This document shows positions 11,215 through 22,040 of a DNA stretch of 64,000 nucleotides, in pieces (position 1 is the stretch's first letter; each line of letters starts with the position of its first letter). The position numbers and the translations under genes were made by a program. The stretch comes from Thereva unica (lineage: Eukaryota; Arthropoda; Insecta; Diptera; Therevidae), in contig OX465281.1 in assembly GCA_949987705.1 (NCBI GenBank), forward strand, positions 1,900,001 through 1,964,000. Reading direction: 5' to 3'. The notes beneath the pieces are model-generated. The model did not search any database, was not told the origin of the DNA, and worked only from the letters and a program-made list of their open reading frames with translations.

Positions 11215-11440
11215 AAGTGCGACCGGAGGCACAATTAGCCCTTAGGCGTGCTGTTTCGATGCGACAAACTCGTGTACCCAAGGCTTGGTGGTTGTTTAGC
11301 TGGCTGTGATGGATGTATTAAGCCATGGAGTTTAGGAAACTCATCAGTGCTCTGACCTCTAGTCTAGAGATATCTTTTAAGTCATCCAGAACGTACATAA
11401 CTACTACCTGGCTTGGGCTAGAGCCGGCAACTTACCACCA
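11215..11440 (-). pseudogene. C-terminus and 3' UTR of a dispersed R1/LOA-like LINE (family C), copy 1
   Basis: Three places in the window share this segment in the same orientation (here, 20280-20530 and 52715-52960). On the minus strand it reads YVLDDLKDISRLEVRALMSF, a plausible ORF2 terminus. A stop and a shared untranslated tail containing ACACGAG follow. This copy begins directly after the RTE tail on its left. Confidence 0.55.
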
Positions 11441-11564
11441 ATGCCACTACCTACACAGGCGATGCATACTACACGATCGTACTAACCCTAACAATTACCC
11501 TACTGCACAGACCCTGCCCTAACTTTCTGAAACCACTAAACGGCCTAGTCAAGGAGGGGCGGAG

Positions 11565-11740
11565 TTGAACTGGGGAGCCTACAGAGCAAGGGCAGGACTG
11601 CGACTTACCGGATCCAGGACATTGAGGATCTTCCCGCCAACAATCGACGAAACGATGACGCTTTACCATTTCGATAGTGAGAAACGAGACGATCGACGAG
11701 CTGCCAGCGGCATTATCGCAATCCGAGCGCAGGTGATCTC
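11565..11740 (+). pseudogene. RTE-like LINE endonuclease fragment
   Basis: The segment parallels 14948-15105 of the long RTE element: a shared CTTACCGGATCC box, then TIDETM and a Tyr-rich block before SEKRDDRRAAS (SGGEKREAG...DRRAAS in the long copy). An internal deletion removes about 25 bp. Similarity ends near 11740, so only the start of the endonuclease is present. Confidence 0.75.
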
Positions 11741-11744
11741 CAAC

Positions 11745-12740
11745 CACATCGCTCAGCAGCCTTTTTAGGCCTGCCGGTGATCCACTTGTCTTTGCTGTAC
11801 CTGTTTAACGGGCGTTTTCTTGGGTGGGATGAGCAGTTTCAGCCTTTTGGCCTTTGCTTGATCGTTGCTTTAAAAGAGGATCGGAGTCTTTTCTCCTGCG
11901 ATTCAGAAGGGTTGGCTTGACTTAGTGTCAGACATTTGTTCTATTTCTCAATAATCTTGTCTATCTGGTTCCTCTCGTTCGCAGTATCTGCCTTTTCATT
12001 CGTGACGATCTTGTCAAGTGATCGTTCATGAATATACAGAGCGACTTCCACTGGTCAATCACGAGTGTTCTATGAGTAGCACATCACCCGCCGAATTGGT
12101 GATCGTGACCGTAATCTGGCTGGAAGCGAGTAGTTCTTCCTCCAATGAGGTTGGAGGTTGTGCATGTGGAAGGCTAAGGTTGGTACTCGCTACACAGTTG
12201 ACGATCGCCATCAAGCTGGGGCAAACGTATCCTGTTTTTTTGTTGTCATTTTCTGGATCATGTATTGTCCCATAAGGTGAAATGAGTCCATCCTAGTAGG
12301 GCCGCTTACCACGATAAGACTTGGATCTTGCGATCTTGTCAGGCATTATTGGGAGCTGGTTGCGATCACTCTTTAACCACTAGCTGCAACCATCAGTACG
12401 TTAGACACCTTGGCTTAAAAGTGGAGAAAGTTGAAGGAGAATGGATGTACCTAGCTTGATGTGGCCTTCTGACATTGGCGTGATCAGTTTTGGCGTATCT
12501 TTCGGTGGCTCGTTCCTTCTCTAGCTTACAACTGCCGACATAACCAAATGCTACCTTGAGGCTACCTGATGGAGATCACCTGAGTAACCTGAAGATCGCC
12601 AGTTCCTTACATCCTCTTGAACCAAAAAATCGTGTGTAGATGTGTGTTTATAGAGCGCTGTTCGAATCTTCACAAAAATTGAACTTTCTTCTATCATAAA
12701 TTTCCAGAAAGGACCAAAATTTGTAAATAAATTCATGGGA
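11745..12740. other. Mostly unassigned; weak LINE ORF1-like traces
   Basis: The minus strand has charged, broken frames that could be the basic ORF1 of an old LINE, but I cannot match a specific domain. No gene is supported. Confidence 0.25.
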
Positions 12741-14300
12741 AATTCGTCAATAGGAAGGGAGAGTCCCGAATCTACTTTTCAGGAGAGGCGCATACAAATC
12801 CCCAGATTACCCCAGCACTCTCCCTGCCTGTCAGTCTGGCTACGAACTCCTCTCTCATAAATAATTTGGCAAGAATCTCACGGACTCCACTCGGCCTAAC
12901 CAGCATGTGGCATGTACCTCTCATTAATCTTGACCACGAAAGCACTAAACGCCGGGAATTAAGGATAACCAGCCGAAAAATTGGAGCCGAGCACAATCAG
13001 ATCCGAAATCTCCATTCAGGCGACACGGACCGCCGGCGGACTGGGCACGGAGCGATTGTTGCCATTTACATTTCGTCCGCCGTACCCTTTTCAAATTAAA
13101 TTGTAAAAGCCATTATCTCGTTGCGGAGGACCCCTTAAAAAAGGATAAAATTCTAATTTGCACGAAAGCCCCTCTGGGATTTAGTGCGGGCCCGAAAGGG
13201 GCTCGCAGTGACCTTCCAGTGTCATTGCAGCCGCCCCAGAACGACGTGCTAATGCCCAGCTCAAATCGAGCGCCTACAGGACATAATTGAAAGGCACTCT
13301 CCGGCCGCCCCCGCCCCTGGAAGCGGGATAAATATTGTCCGATTTGAATTAATGAAAATTATTCGTCCTTGGAAGACACGCATAAAGCACGTCGTCTGCT
13401 CGGGCCGGATCAGGAGTGGCGGCGCGCACGGCACCTCCTGTATCCGGTGCTGTAGAATGTAAATGGCTCCATCTGGACGTGAAAAAAATGCGAACTAATT
13501 TATTGCAGGAACTCGCAATGTTTTCGAGGTGATTCCTTCATCCTGCAGCGACTACGCCCCGGGCTCCGATTTGATTGATTCCGAATACCCCGAGAAATGC
13601 CAGGCTCTTGTCTCCTGCTCCTCTCCCAGTCCGGGCATCCCAGAAGGTGATGAGGGTCCTCCGTGGGGGCGAGGGCAGAATGCCAAGCATTTCCCGGCAA
13701 ATGTTTACGCAAATTGATTTCAGTTTAGAATTTTTCCTTTTTAGTTTTTTCAGTCCTCGCAAAAAACTGGATCACTTTTGGGGCGGGCTCCGAGAGCGAT
13801 TTGCATTCGGGCACATCCCGCGCGTATCGCCGCTCGATTAGAGGCGAAATGCACAAATTCCAGGCGCGCAGGGGACTGGGGCCCAGACTGTTGCAAAATA
13901 TTTACCTTGCGACATTTTAGAGCCGAACGCTCCGGAACAGCGTCAATATTGACACTTTTAGCGCAGCCAAGACGGAATCAATTTTTTTGAGTTTCGTGTT
14001 TTTTTTTTAAATTTTAAACCTCGCCTCCACGTTGTATGGAAATTTCTCATTGTTTTGTGTTTTTCTTTCTTTCCAGGTAAGTCGACAGGATTTTGGGCCA
14101 ACAACAAGGGAACAGATGCGCGACAGGTATGCAAAATTCGTTTTGCGGCGACCTTTGCTGCATGGGTTTTGATGGGCAGAATCCTGTGTGGGTCTGTGTT
14201 GAACTGCTGCTCCTCGACAACAGCTTGTTTTACCTCACAAATTAAAATTGTGTTATTTTTTCTAAACTAATCGAAATTCGCAAGCGCGGTTATCATGCCT
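12740..14300. other. GC-richer, apparently non-repetitive block
   Basis: No transposon similarity is visible. Several overlapping frames at 13500-13990 run on both strands and are featureless. A pyrimidine-rich stretch with AG at about 14060-14080 could be mistaken for a splice acceptor, but no coding frame follows. Confidence 0.4.
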
Positions 14301-14559
14301 GAGTAAGTAGTACTATGGATTGAGAAACAAGAAACGAACTCCTAAGGTGAAGGATCGAACGTGCTGTCTTGCATGATCCTCGACATTTGAAAAGGGCTAC
14401 TTGTAAACCTTGACTAACTCCAAGCTAGTTCGATTCATTCCGCTATCTATCGTATCTTTGCTGGCCATAAGGATCTGACCGATGCAAATAAAGTACAGAA
14501 CAACGGATGGTGTCCTGGAACCTCTCCTGTGGATTGCAATGTATAATGGTGTGTGGGGG

Positions 14560-14835
14560 GTAAGCCTCGATGCGATCGCATTATGCGCGAACAAAGCTAT
14601 CTGAGATATTGAAGCGTACCCTGAAAGCGCTGTTCTGCCATTTGCTGAGCACAAAACTGTAACTGTGCTGATCAGCAACCTGAGAAAACAATTGTCCGTA
14701 AGGATCAAGGTATGGAAACAGATCGCCCTAGGGTAGATGATCGACCAGAGGCTTAAATTTAAAACACACTTGGAGGGCATGGCAGATAAAGCTTTCCAAG
14801 AATGCTGCCAACGTGGAGACCCTAGACCGATCCGA
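14560..14835 (+). pseudogene. R1/LOA-like LINE reverse transcriptase fragment
   Basis: Just after the position of the catalytic box, this family reads AEHKTEAVLIS and then YLGVMID..LSFK. Here I see FAEHKTVTVLISN followed by MIDQRLKFKTHLEGMADKAF, with one stop between them. Only this post-catalytic part of RT is present. It lies immediately upstream of the RTE-like element, so it was cut off or flanked by that insertion. Confidence 0.65.
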
Positions 14836-14950
14836 CGCCTCCTGAATCAGCACTGCCACCCTACTACAATTGTAGTATTTCTGCTACGATTTTTATGCTA
14901 CAACTTTTTACTCCGTACTATGCAAAATATCAATTGCTGCGCTATCGGAA

Positions 14951-17790
14951 CTACGGCTTACCGGATCCGGGATATTGACAATCGTCCCGCCAACAATCGA
15001 CGAAACGATGATGCTTTACTATTCCGGTGGTGAGAAAAGAGAGGCCGGCGTCGGCTTTATGGTCGACCGACGGGCTGCCAGCAGCGTTATCGCATTCCAA
15101 CCGATATCCGAGCGTTTGGCGGTTATAACCATCAGTGGAACGATCAAGACCCATATCGTATCCGTTTATGCGCCAACCGAGACCAGCACGGACACGAACA
15201 AGGACGAATTTTACGATCAGCTTCAACAGACGCTGGATATGATACCTCAAACCGAATTAATAATTCTCGCGGGGGATTTCAATGCATATTCAGGAGTAGA
15301 TCGAACCGGCTGGGAAGAAACCATGGGCAAATTCGGACACGGAGTAATTAATGACAACGGCTTACGCCTGCTTTCATTCGCATCGTCAAACAACTTGATC
15401 GTTGGCAACAGCATTTTCCGCCATCCACTCAAACACCAACTCACCTGGCGAAATCCATCCGGCAAAGACTCGGCGATGTTAGACTACGTTTTGATCAACA
15501 CAAGATTCCGATCAACGCTTAAAGACGTACGTGCAATGCGTGGACCCGATTGCGGATCGGACCATTATCTTGTTCGAGCGAAATTGCAGATGCGATTGCA
15601 AAGAGCGAAGAAAACGGAGCCACCACCAGCCAAGAAAAATTGGGCGTGCCTACGGGACCCGGCCATCGGGCGAGAGTTTCAAATGGCATTATCCAACAAA
15701 TTCGCGGCGCTCGCAATACCGGACGATATCGATGTAGAAGAAAGGCAATTGTCGGAGTCTATTGTGGAGTGTGCAATGGAGTTGTGTCCAACTATCCGTA
15801 AACGGACGCAGCCGTGGATCTCGGACAGCTGTCTGGACCTCGTCGGTCAGCGGAAGCGCATGAAATACGTCGACTTTGAGGAATACCGAAGATTGAACAA
15901 AGAAGTTCGGCAGAAAATGAAATTGGAACGAGAACCGTACTGGAATAACGTTGCGGCCGACATGGAAAAAGCGGCGTCGAGGCACGAGTACCGGACGCTG
16001 TACCAGACAATCCGCCGGTTAGGCGGCAAAACAACATCAACAAACGACAACATCAAAAAATCGGATGGAACTTTTGTGACTTCTGCCCATGAACGCCTGG
16101 AGCGGTGGAGAGCATTCTTCCACCAGCTGTATAACCACGATCCGCCGCAAGGTCCAGCACCCGAACCACCGATTATCGAACAGCCGATGAATCAGTTTCT
16201 CGATACCGAACCAACAATTATCGAGGTGAAGACAGCAATAAAATCGCTGAAAAATGGAAAAGCGCCGGGAATAGACCAAATAACCGCCGAGATGATCAAA
16301 GCTGGAGGTGATGTCTTATCACAACGACTTCATGTCCTCATAACACACATATGGCATTCGGATCGTGTCCCTTCGGTATGGAAGAAAGCGATCGTTGTCC
16401 CAATTTTGAAGAAAGGCGACAGTCGGGAATGCAAGAATTATCGCGGTATTAGCCTTCTTTCGATCGTCGGTAAAGTATTTACGAAAATAATACAATCGAG
16501 GCTACAGAAACATCGAGAGCAAACGAGCCGGGAGGAACAAGCGGGATTTAGACCACATCGAGGATGCATTGATCAAATATTCGCCCTCCGTCAGTTAATG
16601 GAAGAAAGAATTCGTTGCGGCAAACGAATTGTCGTCGTTTTCATCGATTTCAAATCCGCTTTCGATTGCATCGATTGGAACAGCTTGTGGAGAGTCTTGG
16701 TAACCGAACACGTGCCATTGAGAATCATCCAACTTCTCCAAGCGTCGTACGATGGCTCAACCAGCAGCGTTCGTATTCGAAACGACTTATCCGAGGAGTT
16801 CCCGATTCAGACGGGTGTCCGACAGGGAGACGTCGCTTCGCCACTTCTCTTCAACGTTGTGATCGACGCGATTATGCGTGAAGCATTCGATGGACGACTC
16901 GGAGTTCAATACGACGACAACAACTTCGTAACAGACTTAATGTTCGCCGACGATAGCGCTGTTTTCGCCGACACGGATGCCGAAGCAACGGACATCTTAT
17001 ACGATATTTCCCGCATCGCCCAATCATACGGGTTAAAAATCAATGCGGAAAAGACCAAAGTGCTCACAACGGATGGATCAAGAGCCATTGTTCACCTCGA
17101 TGGAACCCAAATCGAACAGGTTCCAAGGTTCAAATATTTGGGATCATTGGTTGAGGAAACGAAAGTAGCATCGACGGCCGACGTTCACAGCCGTATCGGC
17201 CAGGCAACAGCAACATTCGCCTCGCTCAAGTGCTGCATATGGAAACGAGCAAATATCTCCATCAAAACAAAACTACGTCTTTACCGAACGTTGATTCTTC
17301 CGATTCTTCTTTATGGATCTGAAACGTGGACACTGCTCAAACCGGACGTTAAGAAGCACGAGGTCTTCCAAATGCGATGTTTGAGGCAGATCCTCCGTGT
17401 CTCACTCCGTGATCGCCTTTGAAACGAGGTTGTCAGAGAAAGATGCGATCAGCAAACACTGATCGAAGAAGAAATGCAAAAACGTCGACTACGGTGGTTT
17501 GGACATGTTTGCCGAATGGATGAAAACCGCTTCTTCTTCTCTGGCGAGACCGTCCTGCAGACTGGAGAATACAGCGATCGGCACCGAAGAAAACCTGGTT
17601 GAAGAATATCGAGGGTGACTTAAAGAATCAACGATTATCAGTTACCGAGGCTCGAGACACCGCCAAGAACCGAGAAGAATGGAAGCGAATCGTGAATAGA
17701 GTTCGGGACCCAGCGGCACCGACAGCAGCGTATCCGTTGCGGGGACGTCCCGCTCGGACCGCCAGCTAACGGATCAAAGAAGAAGAAGAC
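14951..17790 (+). mobile_element. RTE-like non-LTR retrotransposon, 5'-truncated, nearly intact ORF
   Basis: One frame of 815 codons (14975-17422) has an APE-type endonuclease, with SVYAPTE, AGDFNAYSG, TWRNPSGKDSAMLDYVLI and the terminal GSDHYLV box near residue 193. A linker and a reverse transcriptase follow, with PGIDQITAEMI, FIDFKSAFDCID, GVRQGDVASPLLF and catalytic FADD at 16943-16954. The stop at 17420 looks like a CGA-to-TGA change, because the frame continues through RLRWFGHVCRM. After one more shift it continues to TAA at 17767. A very short 3' UTR with an AAG-repeat tail fits the RTE clade. The 5' end, including the first endonuclease motif, is missing. Confidence 0.9.
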
Positions 17791-17875
17791 TCCGTACTAT
17801 TTGATTTTAGTACATTTTTTATTCGATTTAATTCGGCGAATTAATCAACCCAGCCCTTATTTTCTCACGGTGATA

Positions 17876-18045
17876 TCTTACTAATATTATAAACGTGAAA
17901 GTTTGTATGCATGTTTGTTACTCCTTCACGCAAAAAGTACTGAATGGATTTTAATGAGACTTTATAATAATATAGCTCATACATCAGAATAACATATAGG
18001 CTATAATTTATAAAGCTATCTCGAATTCGTCGGGTAGCTGTAGTG
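17876..18045 (+). mobile_element. Helitron-like 5' terminal fragment
   Basis: The segment starts TCTTACTAATATTATAAACG and continues with a block about a motif GTGAAAGTTTGTATG, then a TTTCACGC-like box and a 'GGATTTTAATGA' box. This arrangement is common in insect Helitron and Helitron-derived repeats, which start with TC. No helicase or Rep coding sequence follows and no CTRR hairpin end was found. The assignment rests on remembered resemblance only. Confidence 0.45.
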
Positions 18046-19455
18046 TCCTGATATAGCAAAATTCGAAACTTTTGTGTGGGAGGTACTCTTCAAATTACTG
18101 CCAAAGAACTCAGATCCATGTTTTTTTTTCCAAAAAAAATACGTTTCCCAAAATTTCAGATCGATCGGAAGTGATTGTCGTACAATTTTGTTGAAAAAAG
18201 CAGATTTTTTTGCCAAGGACGCGATTCTCTGAACTTGGATTAAAGTAACTTCGGCTGCATGTGCCCGACTTTTGTAATGTATGGCTTAAATAAAACATCT
18301 CGAAGCCAAAAAGACGACATATTCGATAATCGGATATTTACAAATATTTCAAGGTGCTTTTGATTTACAAGTGCATTCAGCACGCAAGCTCCTATAGAAT
18401 TTGAAACAGATAGAAACATCTACATTTACCATCAGCAAAAATTTCCGATTGCCAAAGTTTTTAAAAGGTGATTTTAAAAAATTATAATTTTGGGACGAAT
18501 GCACCATTGTCGAATCGCTCGATAGGGCTGTTATACCTCGACTCGATTCGACAACTTGCGTGTCCATTTGCTACAAGATGCTTCTGCATATACTTTATTA
18601 TTTTATTTTTTGGAATCAAAAATACGAAAAATGTCTTTAATGTCTCCTACTGTATATTAAAATTCTTATCAGCTAACTGAAAAAATATACGCACCAAATG
18701 AATTGGAAATATAAACACATAGCAGAAACACTCCCTCATAGCATCTGACCACGGCAAGAGTGACAGTAAAACCGCTGAATTGTGATTGGGGATATACATA
18801 AATGAGCGAGTGATTTTTCTTTTGGAAAGTACTTTCGTGGCGGGATTTGAGACTCTCACTACCCATTGATTTTAAGATTCCCAATTGTTTTGGCGCACGC
18901 CATACTAATGGCTTATGAGTGCAGCGAGGCGCATCGGGTTCCACCTAGTAAATTATTTATGCGTATAAACAGAAGAAAAGTGTAACTTAATAAGCATTTA
19001 TATCGTGGTATATTTTAGTTTGAAGTTATGGCAAATTTACCAGTCAGCTCTATTTAATTCGAATTTCGGATCAATTTCAACTCAATTTAATTCGAGGATC
19101 ATCATAGTTTTGTATATACGAATATTGAAATTGAAGTGTAGAAATTCATGAGTTTAGCAGGGCAGAACTGCAGTACCTACACTTTTTTAATTGAACCTAA
19201 ATTTTTCCCTTATTTCTGTAGATTACACATATTTTAAGTCTCTTTTGTATACAGTATCATATTACTGGATACATACATACATATACATTTAGGATCTACT
19301 ACTATTTTAATTGATTTAGTACATATTTTTCGTTGGATTAATACGTTTTAAACATGTTTGGGTGGCAGCGCTGCTCCTGATGGCGAGGGTGGTTAACTCA
19401 GTCTTTAAGGGCCATCGTGGGCAACACGGCTAACAGCAGAAAATGGAAGACCGCA
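18046..19455. other. AT-rich sequence without recognisable features
   Basis: Long A/T runs (for example near 18120-18200) and no coding motifs. It may be the interior of the Helitron-like element or old repeat sequence. Confidence 0.35.
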
Positions 19456-19459
19456 TACA

Positions 19460-20000
19460 GCCTTAAACTAGAAAGAGATACGTGCATGCGTGCAGGGTTT
19501 ACGGTGTTTGCGGCGAATTTCCGCTGCCAGACAGTTCCATGCTTGGATTCCGTCTAGTCTCGTACAAACAACCAAAAATTCTAAGCGAGGAGTACATGTG
19601 TTGGTTGTATAGTCTTGTGTTTGGGTATTTGGGACTATAGCTAATGCTGCAATGCAGAAAAGTTGGAAGTAGACACTGCACGCGCGCACCAACGTACGCT
19701 TGTATCTGTCTCAACAACGATCCAGCGTGGTCGATAGTGGGAATTATTCCCATCGAGATGCTGGAGAGATAAGCGTCTCTATGATCCAGAATATGTTAGA
19801 GGGGAGACAAATTCAGTGCGGCAGCAGGTGACGCACTGCGAGTCGGTAACGTAATGCAAGGCAAGTCGGACGAGTATGTTAAGAGTCTCAGCCCTAACCC
19901 TCAGACTTATCCCAAAGGTAGATAGATGGGTTACAAGGGAGTGTGGGGAAGTGTGTTGCGACCTCACGCCGTTCTTGAGTGGAAATAGAGGATTTAGCAA
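19460..20000 (-). pseudogene. Jockey/CR1-like LINE C-terminal remnant
   Basis: On the minus strand, two overlapping frames together show the typical end of such elements. One contains PNTQTQDYTTNTCTPRLEF, and the shifted one contains the motif DGIQAWNCLAAEI, where related elements read VWNSLPAEI. Frameshifts and stops break it. Upstream, 20000-19780 gives a frame consistent with the region after RT. Confidence 0.45.
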
Positions 20001-20279
20001 ATACCTCCATCAATGGCTTAACGCTGTGTGATTGGTATGACTAGCTATTCAGGATAACGCGGAGTACGTCTGTTTTTATTCTGTGAGATTCGGCGAATAT
20101 GGGCCAGAACCAACGGCATTCTTGATGCCACACGTGGGTACTGCTACCCAGCATACCCGACGGCTATGTCTATGGTTCGATTCTATTACCCGGTCCTTTG
20201 TCTTTTCTCTTAGATAATATTCTTTCTTGTCTTCCCTTTATCCCCTATATTCTTGCTTTCTCTCAAGGCTTTGCCGCAA

Positions 20280-20955
20280 GGTAAGCAAGGTTGGGTATAG
20301 GGCCAGTACGACCAGAGGCCAATTAGGGCTTTGGCGTGTCGTTTTGATGCCACAAACTCGTGTACCTAAAGTTAGGTCGTTCTTTGATAGACTGTGTCAG
20401 ATGCTTAAAGCCATCCTGTGGAGTTAACGAAGCCTCTCACTGCCCCAACGTCTAGCGTGGAGATCCCTTAAGTCTTCCAGAACATAGCTGCTTAGTGTGT
20501 GCTGTCTGGCTTGAGCTAGATCTGGGCGTTTTTCCGCCGCTATGACGACTGGATACAGCTTGACCCCTGATGATTGCCGTCATTCTATAATATCTCGTAA
20601 GGTTTATTTAAGAGGACTATTGGTCTTTCTTGGTTGTAAGTGGGCCAAGTTGTCCTAGAGATAGTAGAGGTCTCCAGATTGCCTCACTTTTGGCTGGCTA
20701 TCAGCTGGTGTTAGTCAAAACAAGCGGTTCTCTATTCAGCTGCCGACTATTTGGGCCTCCTAGCACCGAACAAAGACTTCTTGCTTGGGTAAGTAGCTAG
20801 GTTTCTTGTTCCCATCTATGTATGTTCCTGTGTCCAGACGAGAGTCAGTTCTTTAGTTAACTCAGGTAGCAAGTGGCTTACATCGCTTGCCACATGGGTA
20901 TGTACGCTCCCGCTACAGGCATGAAAATCTAAAAATACCCTCGGCAGAAATATGC
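20280..20955 (-). pseudogene. R1/LOA-like LINE (family C), RNase H to 3' UTR, copy 2
   Basis: Read on the minus strand, 20950-20800 contains LTKELTLVWTQEH, a decayed form of the RNase H VTLVWVPGH box. The segment 20800-20600 matches 53225-53110 and 57640-57515. The segment 20530-20280 matches the C-terminus and tail at 11215-11440 and 52715-52960. Several stops interrupt it. It lies directly downstream, on the same strand, of a 5S-like copy. Confidence 0.6.
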
Positions 20956-21113
20956 ACCCTCTGTTACACATATGAGTGTATTCGTAGCGACCATTCCAAA
21001 CATCAGTGTCATTTTGCTGTACCAAGCGGTCCCCCAACTAAGTACTAACCATATCCAATGCTGCTTGACTTACGCAATTGAACGAGAACCTGTCTACTGA
21101 GTATACTAATGGC
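20956..21113 (-). repeat. 5S rRNA-derived SINE-like sequence, copy 2
   Basis: On the minus strand, starting at 21113, the segment opens GCCATTAGTATACTCAGTAG (5S starts GCCAACGACCATACCACGCT). It then has GGTTCTCGTTCAAT, AAGTCAAGCAGCATTGGATA and TTAGTACTTAGTTGGGGGAC, followed by CGCTTGGTAC. The match covers essentially the whole 5S molecule to 21019. A non-5S body follows, with CGAATACACTCATATGTGTA, that is shared with copy 5. This is one of the clearest copies. Confidence 0.8.
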
Positions 21114-22040
21114 ACCCTTTATGGTAACCAAGATAATTGCCCGTTTTCTTCGTCCTATATAAATTCTTAAAGCCTAAATTTTGCTTCGTTTAAAAGAGTG
21201 AGCGTATCGTTCTTCGTTCTTTTATTGGTCTGCAGTTGGAATACTAGAGTTTTTACTCAGGCATGCTCGGGTGCCATGCAGAGTTTTTGCGCTGTGCGTG
21301 CTCGACTATGAACGATCAAATCTTATTTTTACTCGACATAGTCGATGACCCTTTCCAGTGTTTTGAGCACGAAGCATGTTAGGCTAAGCGATCTATAGTC
21401 CTTTGCGAATTCGTAGCCTTTTCTTTTTGATGAAGATCACTTGGGTCACACGCAGCTCTTGAACCTGACCATCAGCCATGGCCGTTATCTCTCTTAGCTG
21501 AGGCAATAGCTCTCTTGTACAGTTTCAGGCAGTCTTTATCGGATTGCCAAAGGCCTTGTTTGAAGCAACTATTGAAGATCACCCTTATTAACTCCCTGGG
21601 TTTCGAGAGATCTTCATTCCAGCAGTATTATTTGTTTCTAAATAGCCTTAACGCCCTACCAAGAATTATACATATCGCTTTTTTTGGATGTCTCTAGTAC
21701 CGTCGGTTATCTAAGCACCTTGACAATACTCATTTCTTAGAACGCGCCCTGACCTTTAGCACACTGACCAATTAAGTCTTAAGCAAGGTCAGATTGAATG
21801 CTCCCAATCTGCTTCTAAACACGGAAATCGCTGCTCCCTCGTTAAAACTGAATCATTTAGCGCCCTGTTCGCAAAACTTTGCATAATTCCTCCCGTAATC
21901 TCTCACGCACACACTGACACTAAAATTAAAAATTTTCCAAGTTTTTTTTTCGAAATAAATTAATAATATTTTTTTTAAACAAATAAAATTATTTTTATTC
22001 CTGTTACTTAGCATTTTTACCGAGCTCCCAAAAGGAAAAA
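21114..22040. other. Unassigned, AT-leaning
   Basis: No gene or clear repeat. Poly-T and poly-A runs occur near 21945-21975. Some LINE-like character is possible but no motif could be named. Confidence 0.3.

Noticed and set aside
20140..20200. GGTTCGATTCT box suggesting a tRNA-derived repeat
   Set aside because: Only the B-box word is present; arms do not pair and no second copy was found.
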